This document shows, in pieces, positions 51,067 to 61,064 of a stretch of DNA of 64,000 nucleotides. A model generated the notes under the pieces. The model did no database searches. It was not told the DNA's origin and saw nothing but the letters and a program-made list of their open reading frames with translations. Location: contig CBIHRS010000010.1 in the NCBI GenBank assembly GCA_966212505.1, forward strand, positions 62,001 through 126,000. The letters are read 5' to 3'. The stretch's first letter is position 1. Every line of letters starts with the position of its first letter. Position numbers and translations under genes: made by a program. Source of the DNA: CAMLIZ01 sp966212505 (GTDB lineage Bacteria; Pseudomonadota; Gammaproteobacteria; Burkholderiales; Burkholderiaceae_C).

Positions 51067-52191
51067 ATGCCCATTTCTCCCGTTCCCGAGCTGGTCGCCG
51101 AGCTGGCGGCCGGCCGCATGGTCATTCTGGTCGACGAGGAAGACCGCGAAAACGAGGGCGACCTCGTGCTCGCGGCCGATCACGTGACGCCGGAAGCGAT
51201 CAACTTCATGGCCAAGTACGGCCGGGGCCTGATCTGCCTGACGCTCACGCGCGAACGCTGCGAGCGCCTGCAGCTGCCGCCCATGGCCACGCGCAACGGC
51301 ACCAAGCACGGCACCGCGTTCACCGTGTCGATCGAGGCCGCCACCGGCGTCACCACCGGCATCTCGGCCGCCGACCGCGCCCGCACGATCCAGGCCGCCG
51401 TGGCGCGCGACGCCAGGCCCAACGACCTCGTGCAGCCCGGCCACATCTTCCCGCTGCAGGCGCAGGATGGCGGCGTGCTGATGCGCGCCGGCCATACCGA
51501 AGCCGGTTGCGACATGGCCGCGATGGCCGGCCTGACGCCCGCCGCAGTGATCTGCGAGATCATGAAGGACGATGGCACCATGGCCCGGCTGCCGGACCTG
51601 GAGCTGTTCGCGCAGGAGCATGGGCTCAAGATCGGCACCATCGCCGACCTGATCCACCACCGCAGCCAGAACGAATCGCTGGTCGAGCGCATCGGCCGGC
51701 GCGAGCTGGTCACCGCCCAGGGCCCGTTCGACTGCCACATCTACCGCGACCGCTCCGGCGGCCTGCACCTGGCGCTGGCCAAGGGCCAGTGGCAGCCGGA
51801 CGACGAAGTGCCGGTGCGCGTGCACGAGCCGCTGTCGGTGATGGACCTGCTCGACATCGGCCGCGCTGACCACTCCTGGTCGCTGCCCAAGGCCCTGGCT
51901 TTCCTGCAGGCCAGCGACAAGGGCGTGGCCGTGCTGCTCAACTGCGCCGAAGACGTGGAAACGCTGCTGCCGCAGGTGCTGCGCTGCGCGGCCCCGGTGC
52001 CGGCACCGCAGCGCCAGGTCGACCTGCGCATCTATGGCGTGGGCGCGCAGATCCTGCGCGAGCTGGGCGTGAAGCGAATGAAACTGCTGAGCAGCCCCCG
52101 CCGCATGCCCAGCATGACCGGCTATGGGCTGGAAGTCACCGGCTTCCTCTCGGCCACCGACGCAAAGGACATCATCGATGCAAGGCGCTGA
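51067..52191 (+). CDS. ribB: 3,4-dihydroxy-2-butanone-4-phosphate synthase with a degenerate GTP cyclohydrolase II domain (RibBX type)
   Basis: 374 residues from ATG 51067. The RibB half is intact: 'VDEEDRENEGDLVLAADHVTPE', 'ARPNDLVQPGHIFPL' and 'RAGHTEAGCDMA'. The C-terminal half keeps the fold start 'VPVRVHEPLS' but lacks the zinc Cys triad and the 'SLRCDCG'-like loop of GTP cyclohydrolase II, so it should not have that activity. Such RibBX proteins are known in proteobacteria. A separate ribA should exist elsewhere in the genome. Confidence 0.93.
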   Translation: MPISPVPELVAELAAGRMVILVDEEDRENEGDLVLAADHVTPEAINFMAKYGRGLICLTLTRERCERLQLPPMATRNGTKHGTAFTVSIEAATGVTTGISAADRARTIQAAVARDARPNDLVQPGHIFPLQAQDGGVLMRAGHTEAGCDMAAMAGLTPAAVICEIMKDDGTMARLPDLELFAQEHGLKIGTIADLIHHRSQNESLVERIGRRELVTAQGPFDCHIYRDRSGGLHLALAKGQWQPDDEVPVRVHEPLSVMDLLDIGRADHSWSLPKALAFLQASDKGVAVLLNCAEDVETLLPQVLRCAAPVPAPQRQVDLRIYGVGAQILRELGVKRMKLLSSPRRMPSMTGYGLEVTGFLSATDAKDIIDARR

Positions 52192-52642
52192 CAAGGGCCA
52201 GGCCGCCAACCTCGACGGCGAAGGCCTGCACATCGGCATCGTGCAGGCGCGCTTCAACGAAGCGCTGACCAACAAGCTGGCCGAGACCTGCCGTGCCGAG
52301 CTGCTGGCGCTGGGGGTGCAGGAGCGGCACATCAAGCACGTCACCGTGCCCGGCGCGCTCGAGGTGCCGGTGGGGTTGAAGGCCATGGCCGAGAGCGAAG
52401 ACTTCGATGCGCTGGTCGCGCTGGGCTGCATCATCCGCGGCGAGACCTATCACTTCGAGCTGGTGGCCAACGAAAGCGGCGCCGGCGTCACGCGCGTGTC
52501 GCTCGACCACCTGATCCCGGTGGCCAATGCGGTGCTCACGGTCGAGAACGAAGCCCAGGCCTGGGCGCGCGCCGAAGAAAAAGGCCGCGATGCCGCGCGA
52601 GTCGCGGTCGAGATGGCCAACCTGATGGACGATTTGTCGTGA
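52178..52642 (+). CDS. ribH: 6,7-dimethyl-8-ribityllumazine synthase
   Basis: 154 residues from ATG 52178, overlapping the ribBX end by 14 bases. 'HIGIVQARFNEALTNKL', 'VTVPGALEVPVGLKAMA' and 'ALGCIIRGETYHFELVANES' are the lumazine-synthase substrate sites. It joins the RibBX and RibD products. Translationally coupled. Confidence 0.96.
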   Translation: MQGADKGQAANLDGEGLHIGIVQARFNEALTNKLAETCRAELLALGVQERHIKHVTVPGALEVPVGLKAMAESEDFDALVALGCIIRGETYHFELVANESGAGVTRVSLDHLIPVANAVLTVENEAQAWARAEEKGRDAARVAVEMANLMDDLS

Positions 52643-53130
52643 GCAGTACTCCCCCCCTGAAGAAGCCGGCCGCCAAGCGGCCGCCGGTGCAGAAGTCGGC
52701 CCGCCGCCGCGCGCGCGAGGTTGCGCTGCAAGGCCTGTACGAGTGGCTGATCTCCGGCTCCGATGCCGGCGTGATCGAGGCCCACATGCGCGAGCAGGAA
52801 GGCTTCGACAAGGCTGACAGCGCGCACTTCGATGCGCTGCTGCACGGCTGCATCACCGAGGCCGCCGACCTCGACGGCGTGCTGGCGCGCCATGTCGACC
52901 GCAAGACCACCGAGCTGTCGCCGATCGAGCATGCGGTGCTGATGATCGGTGCCTACGAACTCAAGCACTGCATCGACGTGCCGTACAAGGTGGCGATCAA
53001 CGAGGCCGTGGAGCTGGCCAAGAGCTTCGGCGGCACCGACGGCCACAAGTACGTCAACGGCGTGCTCGACAAGGCCGCGGCCGACCTGCGGCCGGTCGAG
53101 GTCGAAGCCGCCCGCGCCGGCCGGCGCTGA
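52639..53130 (+). CDS. nusB: Transcription antitermination factor NusB
   Basis: 163 residues from GTG 52639, overlapping the ribH stop (GTGA). A Lys/Pro-rich N-terminal tail leads to the all-helical NusB fold: 'ARRRAREVALQGLYEWLISG', 'ELSPIEHAVLMIGAYELKH' and 'INEAVELAKSFGGTDGHKYVNGVLDKAA'. It binds boxA RNA with NusE in rRNA antitermination. The ribH-nusB link is widely conserved. Confidence 0.96.
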   Translation: MSSTPPLKKPAAKRPPVQKSARRRAREVALQGLYEWLISGSDAGVIEAHMREQEGFDKADSAHFDALLHGCITEAADLDGVLARHVDRKTTELSPIEHAVLMIGAYELKHCIDVPYKVAINEAVELAKSFGGTDGHKYVNGVLDKAAADLRPVEVEAARAGRR

Positions 53131-53145
53131 ATCACCGCTCCCGCC

Positions 53146-54324
53146 ATGCGCATTGCCTCCCGGCTCGACCACATCGAGCCTTTCTACGTGATGGAGTGCG
53201 CCAAGGCGGCGCGCGAGATCGCCGCCAGCCCGGCCTGCGACCCGGCCCAGGGCGGCACGCCGATGATCTACCTGAACATCGGCGAACCCGACTTCACCGC
53301 GCCCCCCATCGTGCAGGCCGCGGCCGATGCTTGCCTCCGCGCCGGCCGCACGCAGTACACCCCGGCCACCGGGCTGCCGGCGCTGCGCGAGGCGATCAGC
53401 CGCTGGTATGGCCAGCGCTTCGGGCTCGACATCCCCGCCCACCGCATCGTCGTCACCGCCGGCGCCTCGGCCGCGCTGCAGCTGGCCACGCTCGCGCTGT
53501 TCGAAACCGGCGACGAGGTGCTGCTGCCCGACCCGAGCTATCCCTGCAACCGGCATTTCGTCGCGGCCACCGGCGCGACGGCCAGGCTGCTGCCCGCCGA
53601 TGCCGCCTCGCGCTTCCAGCTCGATGCCGCTTCGGTGCAGGCTGCGTGGACGCCGCACACGCGTGGCGTGCTGCTCGCCTCGCCCTCCAACCCCACCGGC
53701 ACCTCGATCGCGCCGGATGAGATGCGGCGCATCGTCGAGGCGGTGCGCGAGCGCCGCGGCATCACGCTGGTCGACGAGATCTACCTCGGCCTGAGCTATG
53801 AAGAAGCCTTCGGTCACAGCGCCTTGGGCTTCGGCGACGACATCGTCTCGATCAACAGCTTCTCCAAGTACTTCAGCATGACCGGCTGGCGCCTGGGCTG
53901 GCTGGTGCTGCCCGAGGCGCTGGTCGCGCCGGTCGAGAAGCTGGCGCAGAACCTCTTCATCTGCGCCTCCAGCATCGCGCAGCATGCGGCGCTGGCCTGC
54001 TTCGAGGCCGAGGCCATCGCCGAATACGAACGCCGCCGCGAGGAGTTCCGCCGCCGGCGCGACTTCATCGTGCCGGCGCTGAACAGCCTGGGCCTGCAGG
54101 TGCCGGTGGTGCCCGACGGCGCCTTCTACGCCTGGGCCGACTGCTCCGCGCATGCGGCCAGCAGCTGGGATTTCTGCTTCGACCTGATGCGGCGCGCCCA
54201 CATCGCGCTCACGCCAGGCCGCGACTTCGGCCCGCACCTGGGCGAGCGCTTCCTGCGGCTGTCGTTCGCCAGCTCGATGGCCCACCTCGAGGAAGCCGTT
54301 GCCCGCCTGCGCGCCGCCCTATGA
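53146..54324 (+). CDS. Class I/II PLP-dependent aminotransferase
   Basis: 392 residues, fold type I. PLP Lys241 is in 'SFSKYFSMTGWRLGW'; 'LNIGEPDF', 'LASPSNPTGT' and 'FLRLSFASS' are conserved. It resembles the aspartate/alanine-type family used in Burkholderiales for general or Glu-Pyr transamination. The gene follows nusB by 15 bases and may belong to the same transcript. Exact substrate unknown. Confidence 0.9.
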   Translation: MRIASRLDHIEPFYVMECAKAAREIAASPACDPAQGGTPMIYLNIGEPDFTAPPIVQAAADACLRAGRTQYTPATGLPALREAISRWYGQRFGLDIPAHRIVVTAGASAALQLATLALFETGDEVLLPDPSYPCNRHFVAATGATARLLPADAASRFQLDAASVQAAWTPHTRGVLLASPSNPTGTSIAPDEMRRIVEAVRERRGITLVDEIYLGLSYEEAFGHSALGFGDDIVSINSFSKYFSMTGWRLGWLVLPEALVAPVEKLAQNLFICASSIAQHAALACFEAEAIAEYERRREEFRRRRDFIVPALNSLGLQVPVVPDGAFYAWADCSAHAASSWDFCFDLMRRAHIALTPGRDFGPHLGERFLRLSFASSMAHLEEAVARLRAAL

Positions 54325-54327
54325 CCT

Positions 54328-54359
54328 TTGTCACTTTCCTGCCACGCATGATGTGACAA
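54328..54359 (+). promoter_or_regulatory. Inverted repeat before the Ser/Thr kinase gene
   Basis: TTGTCAC (54328-54334) and GTGACAA (54353-54359) are perfect 7-base arms separated by 18 bases, overlapping the likely promoter region 70-100 bases before GTG 54430. It may bind a dimeric regulator. No match to a named box that I can defend. Confidence 0.3.
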
Positions 54360-54429
54360 CGAGTTAACCCGGTGATGTACCCGCTTTTTTCCGCCAAGAA
54401 GTGAGCCGGCCGCGCTTAAGCTCACGCCC

Positions 54430-56073
54430 GTGAAGCTCCCGAACTTCATCTCGCGAAAACACGGCGCCGATGCGTCGCGTTCCGGCTTTGCCGCCACGGT
54501 GGTTGAGGAGGCGATGCCGCCCGACAGCGGCGGCGACATCCTGATCAACGACACGCCCCCCGCCGAGGACAAGCCGCTCGAGGAGCTGACCACCATCGGC
54601 CACATCGGCCGCTATGCGCTGAAGTACCGCATCGGCGAAGGTGGCCTGGGCACGGTGTACGTGGCACTCGACCCGCTGCTCGGCCGCGCGATCGCGGTCA
54701 AGACGCTGCATGTGGAGGTCCCACCCGAGCAGCGTGCCGCGGTCGAAGCCAGCTTCCTGCAGGAGGCGCGCGCCGCGGCCCGGCTGAACCATCCGCACAT
54801 CGTCACCGTGCACGACGCGGGCAGCAGCGAGGAAGGCCTGTACATCGCGATGGAGCGCCTGAAGGGCGCCGACCTGCGCCAGCTGCTGCACGAAGGCTGG
54901 AAGCCCACGCCGCACCAGGCCGCGCAGATCGTGCGCCGGGTGGCCGACGCGCTGGCCTATGCGCATGAAAAGGGCGTGGTGCATTGCGACATCAAGCCCG
55001 CCAACATCTTCATGGTGGGCCGCAGCTCGCCCAAGGTGCTCGACTTCGGCATCGCCCGTGTGGCCAAGGGCCCCGACGGCGCAGCCGAGAGCGCGCTGGC
55101 CGCGGGCTCGCCCTGCTACATGGCTCCGGAGCAACTGCGCGGCGAGCCGGTGGATGGCCGCAGCGATGTGTATGCGCTCGGCTCGGTGCTCTACGAGCTG
55201 CTGACCGGCCAGCGCGCCTTCCAGGGCGCCTCGCTCGACGAGATCGTCGATGCGGCGCTGAACCAGCCGCCCACGCCGGTGCTCGACATCAACCCCGATG
55301 CGCCGCGCATGCTGGCCGCGATCGCGCAGCGCGCGATGGCCAAGGATCCGGCGCAGCGCTTCCCGTCGGCGCGCCAGATGTCGCAGGCGCTGCGCATGTG
55401 GCTGTCGCAGCAGCCGTCGCGCTCGAAGCGCCGCACCGGCCACCGCCGGCCGTCGCCGCTGCTGCTGTTCGTCGGCGGCGTCGGAGTGACGCTGAGCGGC
55501 CTGCTGGTCACCTGGCTGCTGTGGGAGCGTGCACCGGTGCAGCCGCCGCTGCAGGCCGCTCAACCAGCTCCAGCCGTGGCTGCTGCGGCGAGCGTGGCGG
55601 CCTCTGCCCCCGTCGCGCCGGCATCTGGGGTGGCCGAAGCGGCTTCTGCGCCAGAGCCTGCGGCCTCGGTGGCCGCCGCTGAAGCCGTCGCCGTGCCGCC
55701 GGCCGCCGCGTCGGTAGCGGCGCCCACACCCGCAGTGGCCGCAGCGCCTGCACCGGCCGCCCGTGCCAGCACGGCCCTCTCGCCGCGCGAGCGCCGCGCG
55801 CGCGAAACACGTGAACGCGAGACCCGCAGCGCCGGTGCCACCGCACCGGCAGCGCCGCCCGCCACCGGCCAGCTGATGCTCGCGATCAGCCCCTGGGGCG
55901 AGATCGAGGTCGATGGCGCACCGGCTGGCACCTCGCCGCCGTTGAACCGCCTGAGCCTGCCCGAGGGAAACCACACCATCACCGTGCGCAACGCCGATTT
56001 CCCGCCGTACACCACCACGGTGAAAATCACGGCCGACCAGCCCCTCACGCTGAAACACCGCTTCGGATCATGA
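54430..56073 (+). CDS. Membrane-anchored Ser/Thr protein kinase with a C-terminal PEGA domain
   Basis: 547 residues from GTG 54430. Kinase domain from about 58: Gly-loop 'RIGEGGLGTVY', Lys91 in 'IAVKTLH', catalytic 'HCDIKPANIF' with Asp187, and 'DFGIAR'. One membrane helix (about 342-362), an Ala/Pro-rich linker (about 380-470), then a PEGA domain 'EIEVDGAPAGTSPPLNRLSLPEGNHTI'. The PEGA part would sit outside the membrane and bind envelope glycans. Overlaps the TssQ-like gene by 4 bases. A role in type VI secretion control is inferred from the neighbour. Confidence 0.93.
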   Translation: MKLPNFISRKHGADASRSGFAATVVEEAMPPDSGGDILINDTPPAEDKPLEELTTIGHIGRYALKYRIGEGGLGTVYVALDPLLGRAIAVKTLHVEVPPEQRAAVEASFLQEARAAARLNHPHIVTVHDAGSSEEGLYIAMERLKGADLRQLLHEGWKPTPHQAAQIVRRVADALAYAHEKGVVHCDIKPANIFMVGRSSPKVLDFGIARVAKGPDGAAESALAAGSPCYMAPEQLRGEPVDGRSDVYALGSVLYELLTGQRAFQGASLDEIVDAALNQPPTPVLDINPDAPRMLAAIAQRAMAKDPAQRFPSARQMSQALRMWLSQQPSRSKRRTGHRRPSPLLLFVGGVGVTLSGLLVTWLLWERAPVQPPLQAAQPAPAVAAAASVAASAPVAPASGVAEAASAPEPAASVAAAEAVAVPPAAASVAAPTPAVAAAPAPAARASTALSPRERRARETRERETRSAGATAPAAPPATGQLMLAISPWGEIEVDGAPAGTSPPLNRLSLPEGNHTITVRNADFPPYTTTVKITADQPLTLKHRFGS

Positions 56074-56465
56074 CCCTGCCTCGCCTGCCTGTCGTCGCTG
56101 CCGCCTCGCTGCTGTTGTTGATCGCAGGCTGTGCCGAGCCACCCAAACCCGCCGGGCTGTCCGACGTGATCGACAGGCCGGCCGAGCGCCAGCTGCTGGC
56201 GGGCATCCGCTCCTACGACGACGGCCAGTACCCCGAGGCCGAGAAGGCACTGACCGGCTCGCTGGCTGCCGGCCTCACCAGCCCGCGCGACCGCGCCACC
56301 GCCAACAAGCTGCTGGCCTTCATCTACTGCACCAGCAACCGCGTGCCGGCCTGCGAAGACGCCTTCCGCGCCGCGAAGCAGGCCGACCCCGGCTTCGCGC
56401 TCAGCCGCTCCGAGGCCGGCCACCCGGTCTGGGGCCCGGTGTACAAGCGCGTGCTCGGCAACTGA
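56070..56465 (+). CDS. TssQ-family T6SS-associated lipoprotein
   Basis: 131 residues. Signal peptide with lipobox 'LIAGC', lipidated Cys21, then a TPR-like pair of helices ('QLLAGIRSYDDGQYPEAEKAL' and 'NKLLAFIYCTSNRVPACEDAFRAA'). The family occurs with Ser/Thr kinases and type VI secretion genes in Burkholderiales. No other T6SS gene is in the window, so the kinase-lipoprotein pair may be stand-alone. Coupled to the kinase by an ATGA overlap. Confidence 0.85.
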   Translation: MTLPRLPVVAAASLLLLIAGCAEPPKPAGLSDVIDRPAERQLLAGIRSYDDGQYPEAEKALTGSLAAGLTSPRDRATANKLLAFIYCTSNRVPACEDAFRAAKQADPGFALSRSEAGHPVWGPVYKRVLGN

Positions 56466-56511
56466 CTGCAACTGCCCGTCCTTCATAATCGGCGGTCGCC
56501 TGACCGCCGGA

Positions 56512-56937
<426 letters not shown>

Positions 56938-56947
56938 CCCTTCATCC

Positions 56948-57649
56948 ATGAACCAGGATTTCTCGATCGTTTCCCTCGTGCTGCACGCCAGCTTCGTGGT
57001 GCAGGTGGTGATGGCGGGGCTGCTGCTGACCTCGCTGGTCAGCTGGACCGTGATCTTCGGCAAGCTGTTCGGGCTGAAGCGCGTGCGCGGCTCGAATGAC
57101 GACTTCGAGCGCGAGTTCTGGTCGGGCAAGAACCTGGCCGATCTTCACCAGGCGGCCACCAGCAAGGCCGACACCGCGCCGATGGAACGCATCTTCGCCA
57201 GCGGCATGCGCGAGTTCCTCAAGCTGCGCGAGCGCCGGCTCGACGGCGGCGCGCAGCTCGACGGCGCCCGCCGCGCGATGCGCGCCAGCTTCCAGCGCGA
57301 GCTCGACGCGATCGAATCGCACCTCAGCTTCCTCGGCTCGGTGGGCTCGGTGAGCCCATACATCGGCCTGTTCGGCACGGTGTGGGGGATCATGCATGCC
57401 TTCGTCGGCCTGTCGAACCTGCAGCAGGTGACGCTGGCCACGGTGGCCCCCGGCATCGCCGAAGCACTGGTGGCCACGGCCATCGGCCTGTTCGCGGCCA
57501 TCCCCGCGGTGATCGCCTACAACCGCTTCGCACGCGACATCGACCGCATCGCGATCCAGTTCGAGACCTTCATCGAGGAGTTCTCGAACATCCTGCAGCG
57601 CAACGCCGCCGCCGGGCCCTCGATGCCCGCGGCCACGGGGACGCGCTGA
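56948..57649 (+). CDS. tolQ: TolQ, proton-channel subunit of the Tol motor
   Basis: 233 residues from ATG 56948. Three membrane helices: one near the start ('FVVQVVMAGLLLTSLVSWTVIF') and two in the second half. The conserved 'VGSVSPYIGLFGTVWGIMHAF' and 'PGIAEALVATAIGLFAAIPAVIAYN' form the MotA/TolQ/ExbB channel part. It forms a proton-driven complex with TolR that energises TolA and maintains the outer membrane. Start 10 bases after ybgC. Confidence 0.96.
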   Translation: MNQDFSIVSLVLHASFVVQVVMAGLLLTSLVSWTVIFGKLFGLKRVRGSNDDFEREFWSGKNLADLHQAATSKADTAPMERIFASGMREFLKLRERRLDGGAQLDGARRAMRASFQRELDAIESHLSFLGSVGSVSPYIGLFGTVWGIMHAFVGLSNLQQVTLATVAPGIAEALVATAIGLFAAIPAVIAYNRFARDIDRIAIQFETFIEEFSNILQRNAAAGPSMPAATGTR

Positions 57650-57650
57650 C

Positions 57651-58082
<432 letters not shown>

Positions 58083-58086
58083 CGCG

Positions 58087-58923
58087 GTGAACGCTGCCAC
58101 CTTGCCGCGCGACGTGACCCTGCTGCCGCAGAAACCGGGCGGCATGGGCACAGGCGCGCTGATGGCGGTGATCGTGCACCTGGGCCTGCTGGCGGCGCTG
58201 GCCTTCGGCGTGAGCTGGCATGCGAGCGAGCCCGAAGGGGTGAGCGCCGAGCTGTGGTCTGCCGTGCCGCAGATCGCCGCGCCGCCGGCCGCAGAGCCGC
58301 CTCCGGTGGAGCAGCCCAAGCCGCAGAAGCAGGCGGTCGAGGAAACGCCGCCGCCCAAGCCGGTGCAGCGCGATGCCGAGATCGCGATCGAGAAGGAACG
58401 CGAGAAGAAGCTCAAGCAGCAACAGGAAGACGAACGCCGCAAGGAGCAGGACAAGCGCGAGAAAGAAAAACTGCTCAAGGAGAAGGAGCAGGCGCAGAAG
58501 GACAAGGCCGAGAAGGAACAGGCGCTGCGCAAGCAGAAGGAAGAGCAGGCGCTGCGCGACAAGCTGCGCGAAGAGCAGCTCAAGCGGATGATGGGCCAGG
58601 TGGGCGGCACCGGCGCGCCCAATGCCGCGGGCAATGCGCAGAAGGATTCGGGGCCGTCAGCCGGCTATGCAGGCCGCATCAAGGCGCGCATCAAGCCCAA
58701 CATCGTGCTCACCGACGATGTCAGCGGCAACCCTCAGGCCGAGGTGGAGGTGCGCTGCGCGCCCGACGGCACCATCCTCGGCCGCAAGATCGTCAAGAGC
58801 AGCGGCACCAAGGAATGGGACGAAGCCGTGCTGCGGGCGATCGACAAGACCGAAGTGCTGCCGCGCGACACCGATGGCCGCGTGCCCGGCACCATCATCG
58901 TGAGCTTCCGCCCACGGGAGTAA
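58087..58923 (+). CDS. tolA: TolA, periplasm-spanning Tol protein
   Basis: 278 residues from GTG 58087. One helix (about 23-38), a Pro-rich segment, a long Lys/Glu/Arg/Gln-rich helix (about 97-170), and a TonB-like C-terminal domain ('AEVEVRCAPDGTILGRKIVKSSGTKEWDEAVLRAIDKTE'). It reaches from the inner membrane to Pal. Neither tolB nor pal follows; the next gene lies on the other strand. Confidence 0.93.
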   Translation: MNAATLPRDVTLLPQKPGGMGTGALMAVIVHLGLLAALAFGVSWHASEPEGVSAELWSAVPQIAAPPAAEPPPVEQPKPQKQAVEETPPPKPVQRDAEIAIEKEREKKLKQQQEDERRKEQDKREKEKLLKEKEQAQKDKAEKEQALRKQKEEQALRDKLREEQLKRMMGQVGGTGAPNAAGNAQKDSGPSAGYAGRIKARIKPNIVLTDDVSGNPQAEVEVRCAPDGTILGRKIVKSSGTKEWDEAVLRAIDKTEVLPRDTDGRVPGTIIVSFRPRE

Positions 58924-58939
58924 GGCCCAGGAACAGGGC

Positions 58940-59680
58940 TCAGGGGGCGAGCGTCACGTCGCCCACGTGCGCGAGGCTGTGCCGCTGCGTGTTGTCGGCA
59001 TCGCCGCCCACCGCCACGCCGATGATCGGCGGCACCGTGTCCGACTCCTCGCCGAACAGCGTCTTGAAATCCGCCGCCACGTCGCGCTGCTCATGCAGCC
59101 AGCGGTGCAGCGGTGCCTCGTGGCTGCGCAGCACCATGTAGCGGATGCGGCCGGTGAAGGGGCTGTGCAGCGTGTCGCCGACCGCGAGCTTCTGGTCCCA
59201 CACGTAGCACACGCTGGCGCCGGGCACCGGCTCGTTGCTATGGCTGCGCGTGAGCCGCAGGACGGTGCGGTCGTAGAACGGGATGCTGGCCAGCGGCAGG
59301 TCGAACAGCACGCACACCCGCACCGCCATGTCCTCGAGCCGGCGCTCGCGCAGGTCGGCCTCGGGGTTGGGCTCATCAAGCGTCCAGCGCCATGCCAGGT
59401 GGTGCGGGCTCTCGCTCGGAGAAAGGGCATGCACCAGGTTGCCGTAGGACCGGTCGGCCTCGACGCGCAGCGCATGCACGCCGGCCCAGTCTTCGATCGA
59501 GAAGTGCGTGAAGGGCTTGCTCTGGCGCGGCAGGCCGCTCACATGCCAGGGCGGCGGCGGCTGGTCGCCGGTGGCGGCCGAGAACGGTGCGATCAGTTCA
59601 GCGGCCGATGCCGGCCCCGCGGCGAACCCCAGCCCGCACAGCAGGGCCAGCATGGCGGTGGATGTTGTTCTTCGTCCCAT
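58940..59680 (-). CDS. DUF3047 secreted protein
   Basis: 246 residues from ATG 59680. Signal peptide ending 'AGPASAAEL'. The body has 'HLAWRWTLDEPNPEADLRERRLEDMAVRVCVLFD', 'CYVWDQKLAVGD', 'IRYMVLRS' and 'EESDTVPPIIGVAVGGDADNT', which match the DUF3047 family. It is probably periplasmic and has a carbohydrate-binding-like fold, but no function is known. Converges on tolA, 16 bases apart. Confidence 0.85.
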   Translation of the reverse strand: MGRRTTSTAMLALLCGLGFAAGPASAAELIAPFSAATGDQPPPPWHVSGLPRQSKPFTHFSIEDWAGVHALRVEADRSYGNLVHALSPSESPHHLAWRWTLDEPNPEADLRERRLEDMAVRVCVLFDLPLASIPFYDRTVLRLTRSHSNEPVPGASVCYVWDQKLAVGDTLHSPFTGRIRYMVLRSHEAPLHRWLHEQRDVAADFKTLFGEESDTVPPIIGVAVGGDADNTQRHSLAHVGDVTLAP

Positions 59681-59726
59681 GGGGGACGATTCTGATCCAG
59701 AGCCGGCAGCCCCTGCCGGCCCAGGC

Positions 59727-60209
59727 TCATGCCCGCGCAGCGGGCTGCAGGCCCCAGCGCATGCGCAGCTTCGACCCCAGCCACGCATCGGCCGACAGGC
59801 GCCCCGGCCCCCACAGCAGCAGCAGCACCAGCAGGCTGCCCCAGAACTCATGCTGCTGGCGGATGGCATCGGTGATCTCGGGCAGGCTCATCGCCGCCAC
59901 CACGTTGAGGATGCTCAACCCCAGCGCCGCGAAGCGGCCGAACAGGCCCAGCACCAGCAGCACCGGCAGCACCAGCTCGCCGCCGGTGCCCATGTAGGCG
60001 GCCAGCTCGGGCGGCAGCAGCGGCACCTTGTATTCGTCGTTGAACAGCGCGAGCGTGGTGTCCCAGTCGCGGATCTTGGTCAGCCCCGAATAGAAGAACA
60101 CGCGGGCGATGTAGAGGCGGGCGGCGAGCTGGGCCAGGGGCTGCAGCATCTCGAGCCCCGCCACCAGGCGGGACCAGGCGTGTTCGGCAGACTTGAGCAG
60201 GGAATTCAT
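59727..60209 (-). CDS. DoxX-family membrane protein of the bufferin operon (BufD type)
   Basis: 160 residues from ATG 60209, preceded by GAGGAG at seven bases. Four membrane segments; 'ARLYIARVFFYSGLTKIRDW' is the DoxX signature. In bufferin (gig-like) operons a DoxX gene follows the MNIO and DUF2063 genes and is thought to aid redox or export. Last gene of this operon, 54 bases after the DUF2063 stop. Confidence 0.88.
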   Translation of the reverse strand: MNSLLKSAEHAWSRLVAGLEMLQPLAQLAARLYIARVFFYSGLTKIRDWDTTLALFNDEYKVPLLPPELAAYMGTGGELVLPVLLVLGLFGRFAALGLSILNVVAAMSLPEITDAIRQQHEFWGSLLVLLLLWGPGRLSADAWLGSKLRMRWGLQPAARA

Positions 60210-60263
60210 CAACGTTCTCCTCGAATTTGGATGGAGAAGCAGTCGCGCGAGCAGGGCTGCGGC

Positions 60264-61064
60264 TTACACCCGATCGTGCGGCTCGTCGCGCTCGACGCCC
60301 AGGACCCACTGCTGTGCCAGCGCCTGCATCAGCCAGGGCTCGAAGGCAAAGCCGGCCGGGGCCGTGTCCAGCGCAGCACAGATGCTGGCGCCGGCGACCA
60401 GGGCCTCGATCCATGCCGCATCGTCAGCGCCCACCGCCAGCACCTCGGCCTTCCAGCCCTTGCGCCACACCAGCGCCCGCTCGCACTGCCCGTCCTGCAA
60501 TGCCTTGCGGGCCGGCGACAGATCACCCTCGAGCGCCGCGCGCCGGATCGTCACCACCGGATGGGGCGAACGCAGCAGTGCCAGCCCCGGGGCGGGCACG
60601 AAGCGCAGCGTGGCGGGGTCGTGCTCGCCGAGCAGGCCGAAGCTCTGCGGCAGCGCTTCCACATCGGCCGCCGACTCGGCCCTCGACAGCGCCCATTCGA
60701 GCCGGGCCACATCCGCCAGATAGGGGGCCTCGGGCAACGGGCCGTCTTCGATGAAGCGCGGCAGCGCCTCGCCGAACCACCCCACGTCGCCGCGCGAGGG
60801 CGGCGCCGTGCGCCAGCAGGCGCAGGCCAGCGCCGCAAAGGCTTCATCGCCGATCAGCGCCTGCACCGTGGGAAAGGCCGCGGCCAGTGCACGTTCGGCC
60901 ACCGCGCCGGCATTGGCCCGGTAGGCCTGCAGGCCGCGTTGCGTCAGCGGTTCGTCGGGGGCTTGCAGCCAGGGTCCGAGCGTGGGAGCGGCCTCGCGGC
61001 GCCACAAGACCTGCAACAGCGCCTGCTGCCGCTGGTGTTCGCGCGCGCGGCCGTCGTCGGTCAT
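60264..61064 (-). CDS. DUF2063 protein, RiPP partner of the MNIO enzyme (BufC type)
   Basis: 266 residues from ATG 61064, overlapping the DUF692 stop (ATGA). 'LQAYRANAGAVAERALAAAFPTVQALIGDEAFAALA' is the DUF2063 N-terminal domain, once named a DNA-binding domain, and the second half is a beta-rich partner domain. BufC-type proteins bind precursor leader peptides and present them to the MNIO. Coupled translation supports a complex with the DUF692 protein. Confidence 0.9.
   Translation of the reverse strand: MTDDGRAREHQRQQALLQVLWRREAAPTLGPWLQAPDEPLTQRGLQAYRANAGAVAERALAAAFPTVQALIGDEAFAALACACWRTAPPSRGDVGWFGEALPRFIEDGPLPEAPYLADVARLEWALSRAESAADVEALPQSFGLLGEHDPATLRFVPAPGLALLRSPHPVVTIRRAALEGDLSPARKALQDGQCERALVWRKGWKAEVLAVGADDAAWIEALVAGASICAALDTAPAGFAFEPWLMQALAQQWVLGVERDEPHDRV

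Noticed and set aside
54328..54359. A Pho box or other named regulator site
   Set aside because: The arms TTGTCAC/GTGACAA do not match any consensus well enough to name a regulator; listed only as an inverted repeat.
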